From Wurfbainia villosa (lineage: Eukaryota; Streptophyta; Magnoliopsida; Zingiberales; Zingiberaceae): DNA of 64,000 bases. The translations under genes were made by a program, and so were the position numbers. The notes under the pieces were generated by a model. It ran no database searches. It worked only from the letters and a program-made list of their open reading frames with translations, and had not been told where the DNA came from. The stretch spans positions 111,713,179 to 111,777,178 of the forward strand of contig CM045996.1 in assembly GCA_025175895.1 (NCBI GenBank), given 5' to 3'. Positions 11,017 to 20,876 of this stretch are shown piece by piece; position 1 is the first letter of the stretch, and every line of letters starts with the position of its first letter.

Positions 11017-11643
11017 ATATCTGATTTCCAGTTCTGAAATTCAGAAAATCTTGATTTCTTTATCTAACTTATTCCATTTTCTCATGTTTAGTCTTGTATA
11101 TCGACCATATTTATGTTATGCTTATATTCATGTATTTGTTAATGTATTTTGATATTTTATTTTATTCTAGCAAACATTAACATTCAATGGTTTCAAAATC
11201 CTAACATCTCACCCTTTCTAAGTGTTGAAATACACAATCAAGGTAAAAGACTTGTTTTGTGAGATGCAATCCACCCTAGACATTCCTTCCATGCAAACAT
11301 ATGGTGAAACACATGAAACATGGTAAGTACAAGACATCAAGGTGTATGACACTTGAGTATCACTCTTGATGTAACTTCTATACCTTAACACACTTCTCTT
11401 GATACATTCATTCCTAAAGTGTGCCAAGGATCAAAGTGACACATTACGACCTTTAAATCTAGATTGTGCCAATTCTATTGATTTTCATAATTTAAAAAAA
11501 ATTGGCACATCCCAAAATCTTTTATAATTAAAACTCAAATGCATTTCCAAGGTAACCATAACCTTGAAAATAACCTAAAGTGTCACCTTTACCATGGTTG
11601 AGTTAACTACCCATCCAATCATAGTTGGCACATTCTAACTCAT
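11017..11643 (-). other. SIRE-C spacer where pol is missing
   Basis: AT-rich sequence without a readable frame between the gag tail and the internal promoter. Protease, integrase and RT would be expected here in a complete Sirevirus, and no motif of any of them is visible. Confidence 0.5.
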
Positions 11644-13218
11644 TTAACGTGAATCAATCACACTCTTTGGAACCCAAAATCTATTCGAGCTCATTGAATT
11701 AATTAGGTATTCCTTAGGGATAACCTTCCTAGATACCTTCCTAATGACCCTCCTAGGCTTATTAGCCTTGGTCATGGCAGTCTTACCTAGGTTGACTCTA
11801 GAGGTAACTCCCCTTGCAACCTTGGTCTTCCTAGACCTAGTTTGTGTTCCATAATCAAATGGAACACTATGGTAAGCCACCTTAGGCTTAGGTTTGTGAC
11901 TCAAACCTTGATTGCCCTTGGTTGACTTTTGTCTTTTGGGTCTTAGATGTTAACTTTGAGATCTTGACCCTTGACTTTGACCATTAGACCCTTGAAATTG
12001 ATTTTGTATCTTATTTAGGGTCTTTTCTAGTTTTTCAAGCCTTGACCTTAAGGGTTGGTTCTCTGATTCTAATTGCCCAAATGATTTTTGATTAGATTTT
12101 TGGGCATTACCATTTACCTTAAACATATATCTACCCTTATTGGGATTGATACCTAAATAACTTTCGATTTTCTTAATTGTTTTCCTAGGAATGACCTTTC
12201 TAGGGACATTAGTCCCAAATTTCTCCTTCTTTGAAATAGATCTAGAGTTATCATTCCTAGCATGCTTTGATTCATGAGTAATAGCAAAGTCATTTGAATT
12301 AATTCTAGCATGCTTTTGCATAGAATTTAAAGAATGAGCATTATGAAAATATACCTTAGGGTTTGCCTTAGAGGCTCCCCCTACTTGTGTAGCTCCCTCT
12401 TTGGTCTTTTTTCTCCCCCTAGGACATTGATTCCTATAATGTCTTTTTGAATTGCACTTGAAGCATATGATGTGCTCCTTGCCTTTAAATGTTGGGGAAC
12501 CGGCATCCTTGACTTTTGGTGTCGGTGGAGCTTTCCTAACCTTCTTTGGGCATTTGCTCTTGTAATGCCCAAATTCCCTACACTCAAAACACATGATATG
12601 ATTTTTATTAGAAATTGATGTGTTTGAGTTACCTAGGGCCATGGCGGAAACTCGAGCTTGCTCTTCCTCTTGACCGGAAGTAGAGGCTTCTTCTTGACTT
12701 GACTCTTGCTCCGAAGTGGATGGTCTAACTTCCTCCCCCTCAATCCTAGAGGTGGAGGTCTCCTCCAATTCTTTTACCTCCTCTTCCACTGATTCAGAAG
12801 TTGATTCCCTATCAACCTCCGAATCCCCACTTTCTTGTGAGGATGATGAAGCTTCCTCTTCGGTCTCCTCCTCTTCCAAGTCTTCTTGGACCGATTCAGG
12901 ATTGTCGTAGAACTTGACCAACTTGTTCCACAACTCCTTGGCATCCTTATAGCTTCCTAATCTAGACAAAATATCGTTAGGTATCAAATTAATCAACATT
13001 TTTGTTACCTTAACGATTGTCTTGAATTTTAGGCATTGCTCCTCGGTCCATCGCTTCATTTTGAGGATTTCGCCGTTCTCTCCTCTTGGAGCATCAAAAC
13101 CTATAATCACGGCAAACCAATTTTCTATATTCGTCATTAGAAAATATTCCATTCTACCTTTCCAATACGCGAAATGTTTGCGGTCGAAGGAAGGCGGAAC
13201 GTTGATGTCGTCACCCAA
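11644..13218 (-). pseudogene. SIRE-C gag
   Basis: Capsid/nucleocapsid protein, about 420 open codons (13218-11950). After a TAA the frame continues to 11644 (KEYLINSM, then RFWVPKS), a gag-pol boundary segment of Sireviruses. Seen: SFDRKHFAYWKGRMEYF at the N-terminus; a long Glu/Ser-rich acidic stretch near codons 112-190; two zinc knuckles, CFECREFGHYKSKC (near 208) and CFKCNSKRHYRNQC (near 252); and a C-terminal coiled-coil segment with LESENQPLRSRLEKLEKTL. The first codon of the conserved part is TTG and no in-frame ATG lies between it and the primer site, so the true start looks lost. The acidic stretch replaces part of the usual helical core, which suggests internal deletion. Confidence 0.75.
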
Positions 13219-13288
13219 TCTCTCCTTGAATTCAATCTTGTACCTCTAGCATCTTGACTCCGGGTTGTTAATCCATAGAAGAGCCCCG

Positions 13289-13301
13289 GGCTCTGATACC
13301 A
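13289..13301 (-). promoter_or_regulatory. SIRE-C primer binding site
   Basis: Reads TGGTATCAGAGCC on the minus strand, complementary to the 3' end of initiator tRNA-Met, two bases inside the 5' LTR. Confidence 0.85.
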
Positions 13302-13303
13302 CT

Positions 13304-14492
13304 TGTTGGAGATCGTTTGAAGCTAGAGGGGGGGTGAATAGCACGTGTTTGTTCGTTGATGGAATTCGATCGAGATTGTGTCTACAAGTTTAGTTAGCAC
13401 AGCGGAATATATATATAATAACAATAACGAAACACAATCACAACACAATAACACGAATATTTAACATGATTCGGAACCGAACGGTTCCTACTCCATGGAT
13501 CGGGTTCGCACGAACCCTAGCGATGCCAATCACACACCACTATAATAACACTCCTTCTCGGAACAATCCGAAGGCGGAGAAACCTCGTACAATAATGATT
13601 ACAACAATAATCAAATAGATACAAGCAAATATAATAAAATACAAATGCAACTAAAGGAAAAAAACACTTTACAAGAGCTTTGGATTGCTAGATCTTTGAT
13701 TGCCTTGAACTAGCTTTAAAGGACTGGAAAGCACCAACTTCCCCCTTCAATTTCGCCCAAGAAAATCGCTATATTTTTCTCTATCACGAGCTCCTTATAT
13801 AGCTTCAACTCGGCCGAGTCTATCACGACCGCCGACCATCACCGATCGATCATATCGGTGAGACAACGGTGTAATCCACGCTGGAAAAATCCAACGGCTA
13901 GGACATCAGTCGACTGATCATGAGCATCAGTCGACTGATGAGCCATCACTCGACTGCTCGTCCCAGCGGTCGAGTGAGACTCCATTCTGTGGCCGAAAAC
14001 CCGAGCATCAGTCGACTGATCCCATGATCAGTCGACTGCTCGGCCGATCAGTCGAGTGCCAAGCTCCGACAGTCGACTGTTTGGCCATTCCCCGTAGTCA
14101 AACCCTAGTTGACTCGGTCCAGTCGACTGGCACATGGCACCAGTCGACTGGCACACCTCAAACATGAGATTTTAGCCCAAGTATGGTGCCCCCATACTTG
14201 CTAGACCACCCTTAGCCTAGACCTAAGCCTTCTAGCCACCTCCATCAGCCTCAATGCCAAGACCATGCTTGGACTTTCCCTTGCCAACCAATGTTGGACT
14301 TTTACATTGCCAAGACCCATGCTTAGACTTTTCATGTGCCAAGTGTCCCACTTGGACTTTCCATGCCAAGTACTCAAGACTTGGACTTTACCTTGACAAT
14401 TACATTGTCATATATTTTTGTCAAACATCAAAACATCACTCGAGTCAAACTCGAGTCCTGGTCAATCGTGACCTGGGCCGATTGCACCAACA
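13304..14492 (-). repeat. SIRE-C 5' LTR
   Basis: 1189 bp, TGTTGG to CCAACA, about 97-98 percent like the 3' LTR by eye apart from the missing tandem repeat block. It is followed at 14493 by the polypurine-tract side of another internal region instead of host DNA. Confidence 0.9.
13793..14150 (-). promoter_or_regulatory. SIRE-C 5' LTR promoter (palindrome array plus TATA)
   Basis: Same layout as the other LTR: seven perfect CAGTCGACTG copies between 13907 and 14150 and a TATATAAGG box at 13801-13793. This copy would drive the element transcript. Confidence 0.65.
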
Positions 14493-14614
14493 ATCTTCCC
14501 CTTTTTGATGTTTGACAAAAACCAAACAAATCATTTGAGTTAGACCACTAACTCAAGTCTCTTACCAATTATTCCATATTGGTAATCCCAAATAATTTCC
14601 CAAACCAAACTCGA
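14493..14614 (-). repeat. Extra 122 bp of SIRE-C internal 3' end beyond the 5' LTR
   Basis: Nearly identical to 7376-7487, the polypurine tract and sequence just inside the 3' LTR. In element orientation it sits upstream of the 5' LTR, as if a second, truncated copy were joined head to tail. It abuts the 114-bp target duplication directly. Confidence 0.85.
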
Positions 14615-14728
14615 GCATATATTGAAGTACCTGAGAAGGACTAGGGATTATATGCTGGTTTATTGGGCAGATCAATTAGTCCCTGTGGGTTACACGGATT
14701 CTGATTTCCAATCATATAGGGACAACAG
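14615..14728 (+). repeat. Right copy of the 114-bp target duplication around SIRE-C
   Basis: Repeats 5748-5861 with about three substitutions and no gaps, then continues into the rest of copia RNase H. Confidence 0.85.
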
Positions 14729-15161
14729 TAAGTCTACCTCAGGGTTTGTGTTTACTTTTGGAGGTGGAGCCATAGTATGGAGGAGTGTTAAGCAGAAATG
14801 TGTGGCGGACTCTACCATGGAAGCTGAGTATGTGGCAGCCTCTGAGGCAGCCAAGGAAGTTGTATGGCTCAAAAACATCTTGATGGACTTGGATGTGATT
14901 CCTGGTTTGCCCAGAACTATCACAATTTATTGTGATAACAGTGGTGCAGTTGCAAACTCGAAGGAACCACGAGCCCATAAGGCGAGTAAACACATAGAGC
15001 ACAAGTACCACCTGATACGAGAGATCGTAAAGTGAGGAGAAGTAGCTGTCGCCAAGATTGCATCAGAGGATAACCTGGCGGATCCATTCACTAAGGCCCT
15101 TCCAGCGAAAGTGTTTGATAGGCATGTGGAGGACATGGGGATCAGATGTATGGCAGTGTGA
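14615..15161 (+). pseudogene. COP-B1 RNase H and pol C-terminus
   Basis: End of the copia polyprotein. Seen: YLRRTRDYMLVY, GYTDSDFQSYRDNSKSTSG, the KCVADSTMEAEYVAASEA block with catalytic acidic residues, YCDNSGAVA, and HIEHKYHLIREIV. A TGA at 15033-15035 breaks the frame, which then stays open through LADPFTKALP to a natural TGA at 15159-15161. The polypurine tract and 3' LTR follow 33 bp later. Confidence 0.88.
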
Positions 15162-15194
15162 TGACAGCATAGTCTTTTAGTATAAGTGGGAGAT

Positions 15195-16628
15195 TGTTGG
15201 ATTGTATACTGAAAGCCTAGCTCTTTTGTATGAATATTTTTATTTTGAAATAAGAATCACATGATCATTATTTGCACTTTATATTTATTATATGTGTGCA
15301 TATTGTCTAATACTTTACATTGTAGATAACATGGTGCTTGGTGTGGCACAGAAGATCATGTTATCAGTCCCTTGTAGAATATAAGTAGAGGCTCACAACC
15401 AAGATGGTTTTGGACAAACCATTGGCATAGTTGTAGTGTAGCTTGGTATTGGTTTATCTTGAACATAAAGTTACACTAGTACACTTAGGTGTATTGAGCA
15501 GGACCGACATAGAGGTGATTCAATTTATTGCTGACTACATAATTGAATCGGACCTCAGATATTATGTTGTACATGCTCTTAATCCCGATATAATAATGGG
15601 CACATGTACTTAATATTTATTTCTTTGATTTACCAATGGGCGAGATTTATGGATTAAATCGCTAGGCTCGGTAAGTTGAGAAATAATATTATTTACATGG
15701 TGTGTCATTGATTATAGGAGGAAACCGTATCCTATATATTAGGTTGATGATGTCCCCTTGAGGAGCTCATAAGGTTCATCATGTAAACCCTGCAGGTTGA
15801 CTTAGTCAACATGATGATAAGGTTGAGTGGTACTACTCGAGGAGTTAGATGTTAATTGATTGATGGTCAGTAAATCAATTAATTGACGGACATTCGATAT
15901 CTTAAACATGAGGAGATGGATGTACAAATAATGTATGGAGCCCATATTAATTTATGAGGGTTGGTGAGGTAATTCAATGATGATCCTCTAGTGGAATGGA
16001 ACATCATTGATGGATCAAGTTTGTGTGGTTCCGATCCATCGGGTGGCCAAGATCCAACTCATCCTCATGGTCCCTATCGTAGCCTAATATAATTCTCATG
16101 AAGCCTAGATATAAGAATAGAAGGAAAAGAAAGGGGAGGGAAAGGAAAGGAAAGGGAGAGGAGAGGTTGGATGAGGTGGGCGGCAAGTTTAAAGATTGAT
16201 AAAAAAAATTTTATTTCCTAATTCTATGCCACCTTAGGCGGCAAGATTTGAATTAGTTAAAAAAAATTTCAAGATTAGAATTGATAAAAAAAAAATTATT
16301 TTCTATGCCACCTTGGGCGGCAAGATTAGAGGAGGTAGAAAATTTTTTTACTAATTCCTTGCTACCTTGGGCGGAAAGAATAATTAGGAATTAGTTCCTA
16401 ATTTTTTGGCCACCTCATCAATAACCAACTTTCTCCTAAGTTCTAAAAAAGGGAGGCTAAGGGGGCGGCACGAGGAGGATCAAGAATTAGGTTTTAGGTT
16501 TTTTTGCTTGGCCGGCTCTATCCCCTTGTGGTTGGCGGCACAAAGATATAAGAAACCCTAAGCTTTCTTCCTAAGGATCTTCTCCTCTTCCACTCCCTCT
16601 AGGGCCGGCGGCACAAAGGGGTTGTAGG
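15195..16628 (+). repeat. COP-B1 3' LTR, first part
   Basis: Preceded by AGTGGGAGAT (polypurine tract). Starts TGTTGGATTGTATACTG. The first ~900 bp align with the COP-B2 LTRs. From about 16095 the promoter-side module differs: it lacks the 27-bp repeats of COP-B2 and instead has purine-rich stretches and three GCCACCTTGGGCGGCAAG-type repeats (16230-16380). It is interrupted at 16628 by COP-B2 (TSD GTAGG 16624-16628). Bases 16327-16628 are also present at 30078 onward. Confidence 0.85.
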
Positions 16629-18912
16629 TCTTGGGATGTATACTGAAAGCCTAGCTCTTTTGTATGAACATCTTTATTTTGAAATAAGAATCACATGATC
16701 ATTGTTTGCATATTTTTATGATTATGCAAAATTGTCTAATACTTTACATTGTAGATAACATGGTGCTTGGGTGATGGCACAGAAGATCATGTTATCAGTC
16801 CCTTGTAGAGTATAAGTAGAGGCTCACAACCAAGATGGTTTTGGACAAACCATTGGCATGGTTGTAGTGTAGCTTGGTATTGTTTTATCTTGAACATAAA
16901 GTTACACTAGTATACTTAGGTGTATTGAGTAGGACCGACATAGAGGTTATTCAATTTGTTGCTGACTACATAATTGAATCGGACCTCGGATATTATGTTG
17001 TACATGCTCTTAATCCCGATATAATAACGGGCATATGTTCTTAATATTTATTTCTTTGATTTACCAGAGGGTGAGATTTCTATGGATTAAATCAATATGC
17101 CCGGTAAGTTGGGAAATGATATTATTTACATGGTGTGTCGTTGATTATAGGAGGAATCCATGTCCTATGTATTAGGTTGATGATGTCCCCTTGAGGAGCT
17201 CATAAGGTTCATCATGTAAACCCTGCAGGTTGACTTTGTCAACATGATGATAAGGTTGAGTGGTACTACTCGAGGAGTTAGATGTTAATTAATTGATGGT
17301 CAGTAAATCAATTAATTGACGGACATTCGATATCTTAAACACGGGGAGATGGATGTACAAATAATATATGGAGCCCATATTAATTTATGGGGTTGGTGAG
17401 GTAGTTCGATGATGATCCTCTAGTGGAATGGAACATCATTGATGGATCAAGTTTGTGTGGTTCCGATCCATCGGGTGGCCAAGACCCAACTCCTCCTCAT
17501 GGTCCCTATCGTAGCCTAATATAAACCTCATGAAGTCTAGATCAAATGATGGAAAACAAATCTCTAGATCCGACGGTTGGGATTAAATCCCTAGAACCGA
17601 TGGTGGAGATTAAATCTCTAGATCCGGCGGTTGGGATTAAAACCCTAGAACTGATGGTTGAGATTAAATTTCTAGATCCGACGGTTGGGATTAAATCCCT
17701 AGAACCGACGGTTGAGATTAAATCTCTAGATCCAACGGTTGAGATTAAAACCCTAGAACCGACGGTGGAGATTAAACCAAGGCCCAAAACCCTAACTCTA
17801 TAAAAGGGTGGCTTAGGGTGGGCGGCAAAAGGATGATGGAACATGGAAAACCTAATTGAGGGGCTTTGGCTTGGGCGGCAAGAAAGTGGAGGAGCTAGGG
17901 TTTTTGGGTGGCCACAAAAGGAGAGGGAGCTTCTTCTTCTTCTTCCTAATGGTGGCCGGCATCCTTCTTCCTCCTTCCTCCATGGTTTGGCCGGCGCCCA
18001 TGCTTCTCCTTTTGATCTAGGTTGATGATTTAGTTTTGGAGATTTGGGTTTTGCCAAACCCAAAGTGGGCGGCAAGAAACCCTAAGGGAGTTAGGGTTTT
18101 GCCTATCTTTTGGTTGGGCTGACAAGAAACCCTAGGAGGTTAGGATGTTGGGACTAGGTTATGGAAGCTAAGGTGGGCGGCAAATATAGGAAGAGGGTTC
18201 TTCTTCTTCCTAAGGTTTGGCCGGCTCCTACCTTCTCTTCCTTCTACCTTGGTCGGGGCTCAACCGATTTCCTATTCTCCTCTTCACTCCATCTTGGCCG
18301 GCGGCACCAAAACTAGGGTTTGTCCCTAGTTCGGTTCCTTGGTTGTTTCCATTATGTTCTCTCTATTCTTGGGGCCGGCGGCATCAATCCTTTTGTGGAT
18401 TGGTGGTTGGCTCAAGCAAGAAGAGAAAGAGAGTTCTTCTTTCTTTGGATTGAAGAAGATCTAGGATGCTTCAACTTGTGGAGGATCTTCGCCCACACGA
18501 AGTCTACAAGGAGGTTAGGACATACGATAGAAGATCAAGAGGTATAAAAGTTTCACAACTTTTGTTATTGTTCTTTTCATGTTCTTATTTGATATGCTAG
18601 ATTATGTTCTTTATGTTAGTATATGTTGATTATACTAGTTTGCATTTGCATGTATTTGTATAATCATGGACCCCGAATAAGAAACACAAAAACCGGCGAT
18701 CCGTGCGTCGTCTCTTCCGCGGTTAACCAACTAGAAGAGTTGTGTTGCTTGAACAACTAGTTTGTTCAAGCGATCGCTCAAGTTGTTAGCACGACGACGA
18801 ATTGGTTGTGCTTAGAAAACTCATCCCATCCGGATTAGTTTTCATTAGTGAAAATTTTAATCTGGGGACATGGGAGCCTATAAGCATTCCGAGGTATAGC
18901 ACATTGCCAACA
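16629..18912 (+). repeat. COP-B2 5' LTR
   Basis: 2284 bp, ending TTGCCAACA next to the primer site. By eye about 35 substitutions or small indels separate it from the 3' LTR, roughly 1.5 percent. The half after the TATA box is dense in GGGCGGCAAG and GGCCGGCGGC motifs (about ten between 17815 and 18390). Confidence 0.92.
17560..17806 (+). promoter_or_regulatory. COP-B2 LTR promoter: eight 27-bp repeats plus TATA
   Basis: Eight tandem units of about 27 bp (core GATCCGACGGTTGAGATTAAA) end just before TATAAAAG at 17799-17806. The core contains CGGTTG, which fits the plant MYB consensus CNGTTR; that reading is inference. The same array lies in the 3' LTR (24344-24560) and a shorter one in the solo LTR at 48220-48345. 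Confidence 0.65.
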
Positions 18913-18914
18913 AT

Positions 18915-18927
18915 TGGTATCAGAGCC
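18915..18927 (+). promoter_or_regulatory. COP-B2 primer binding site
   Basis: TGGTATCAGAGCC, complementary to initiator tRNA-Met, two bases after the LTR end. Confidence 0.9.
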
Positions 18928-20505
18928 ACGGTTTCCGGTTTTGTGTGTTTTGGATTCGGTTACTTTCACGCACTTATCATATATTGTGTATGTCGGATAA
19001 TAGTAGGATGTGCGTAGGCTAACTTTTTGGTTGCAGGCATAAGATCCAACTATTATGGCCATATATGTGTGTATGTGATTGCATGTGTGTGATTGTATAT
19101 TATTTGAATCCTCGGGGTTGACGAGGCTAAATTAGTATTTAATTTTTATAATTGAATACGGCATTGTTTAGCCACTCTTTATTTTATTTTACTTTCGATC
19201 TAGATTTCATGTACACTCCCTCGTGGAGTATAGGATCGATGGATGTAAAATAAAATAGGTTTTATTCTCGGCTCGGATCTCCGGATGGCTCGTACATGGC
19301 GTAGGAGGAGCGGATGAGGTGGCGACACGACGGGACGCATATTGGAGAACAATGCCATAATAGTTGGAAAAATTCTGATTTTTTCATATTTATTGCTGAT
19401 TTGTTTTATATGCATGTTGTGTGTGCTTGAAAATTCCTCATTTTCAATTTACTAAGTGGGAGAGGGATATTTTAATTAATTCCCGCGGCCTCCATTACAA
19501 TTTGACGTGTGATGCAACAAACTTGCGTGTCGGCTCTGAGTGCCTTCCTCCCTGCGGATGAGTTTGTTTGCGGATCACTAGGTCAAATAATGGTTATAGG
19601 AAATTATCTAGGAGCGTGTGTACTTCCACAGCAGTAAGGCACATAATCCGAAATAATTCCCTTAGTACCGTGTAATGGTGCACACTTAGATGCAAATAAA
19701 AAGTAGTTTTATTTGTAGGGCCAAAGAGAAACCAACTATTAATTTTATTTGTCAAAAAGTAAGGTTGACAAGATAATAAAATTAATGGTTTAAACCTCCT
19801 CTTACAAATGTAGAATTCGTATACGTCCACACTGCGTGGCATGCGATATTCTCGGTGTTTTGAGGTGTTGGTTGATTTCAAAATTTTATTGTTTGAGGAA
19901 TCAATAATTTTTATTGAAATCTATAGTAATAATAAGCATGTTGTGTGTGCTTAAAAATTCCTCATTTTCAATTTACTAAGTGGGAGAGGGATATTTTAAT
20001 TAATTCCCGCGGCCTCCATTACAATTTGACGTGTGATGCAACAAACTTGCGTGTCGGCTCTGAGTGCCTTCCTCCCTGCGGATGAGTTTGTTTGCGGATC
20101 ACTAGGTCAAATAATGGTTATAGGAAATTATCTAGGAGCGTGTGTACTTCCACAGCGGTAAGGCACATAATCCGAAATAATTCCCTTAGTACCGTGTAAT
20201 GGTGCACACTTAGATGCAAATAAAAAGTATCCTCCCCATCGGAGTCACTGCTTTTATTTGTAGGGCCAAAGAGGAACCAACTATTAATTTTATTTGTCAA
20301 AAAGTAAGGTTGACAAGATAATAAAATTAATGGGTAAAACCTCCTCTTACAAATGTAGAATTCAGATATCGTCCACACACTGCGTGGCATGCGATATTCT
20401 CGGTGTTTTGAGGTGTTGGTTGATTTCGAAATTTTATTGTTTGAGGAATCAATAATTTTTTGAAATCTAAAGTAATGATCTATGTGATTCTTAGGATTTT
20501 CAAAA
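18928..20505 (+). other. COP-B2 leader with a ~525-bp tandem duplication
   Basis: Non-coding. The block 19412-19935 is repeated at 19936-20480 with small indels, including the segment that also forms the COP-B1 leader. COP-B1 has only one copy. Confidence 0.8.
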
Positions 20506-20856
20506 TTGACTTTCAGTCCACTTACTGTGATACTAAAGGAAATAAACTTACTGTACCTAAATAATATTGATTGGAAGAGATTCAAGATATTGTCTTATCT
20601 GCTGAGAAGTACAAGTATGCACTCTTCAAAGAGTGTCCTCAAGCCATCATTGCTCAAAAGATTTTCTACTTCTAAGCCGAAAGGCAAGAAGAAGAAGAAA
20701 CAAGGTGAAGCAAAGATGGTGGGAGGATCTCAGGGAAGAGTGAAGAAGCCAAAAGGCAAGTACTTCACTTGCAAGCAGGATGGACATTGGAAGAAGGACT
20801 GTCCCAATCCAAAACAGAACATAGGTATATCTTTTGGACTAGTCATTGAAACATGA
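20506..20856 (+). pseudogene. COP-B2 gag remnant
   Basis: Matches both ends of COP-B1 gag but lacks about 470 bp in the middle, so the N-terminal DWKR region runs straight into the basic Lys-rich tail. The start codon position is TTG where COP-B1 has ATG. The zinc knuckle reads YFTCKQDGHWKKDC, with the first cysteine changed to tyrosine. The packaging function should be lost. The element could only move with proteins from elsewhere. Confidence 0.8.
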
Positions 20857-20876
20857 TTAGCGGTGATATCTACCGA

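Larger units (their letters stand above)
5862..14614 (-). mobile_element. Sirevirus-like Ty1/copia element SIRE-C, non-autonomous (gag plus env-like gene, no pol)
   Basis: Read on the minus strand: 122 bp of 3'-internal sequence (14614-14493), 5' LTR (14492-13304), primer site, gag (13218-11644), internal palindrome array and promoter, an env-like or plant transposon protein gene (10481-9403), a non-coding stretch with repeated polypurine tracts, and 3' LTR (7375-5862). Protease, integrase and RT are absent. The two-knuckle gag, multiple polypurine tracts and late extra gene are Sirevirus traits. It would need enzymes supplied in trans. Confidence 0.8.

Noticed and set aside
12716..12910. Ser-rich plus-strand frame
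   Set aside because: It is the antisense of the Glu/Ser-rich part of SIRE-C gag.
17542..18075. Long open frames on both strands (also 24326-24859 and 48126-48356)
   Set aside because: They arise from 27-bp tandem repeats (a multiple of three) within COP-B LTRs and recur in every LTR copy; no domain is visible.
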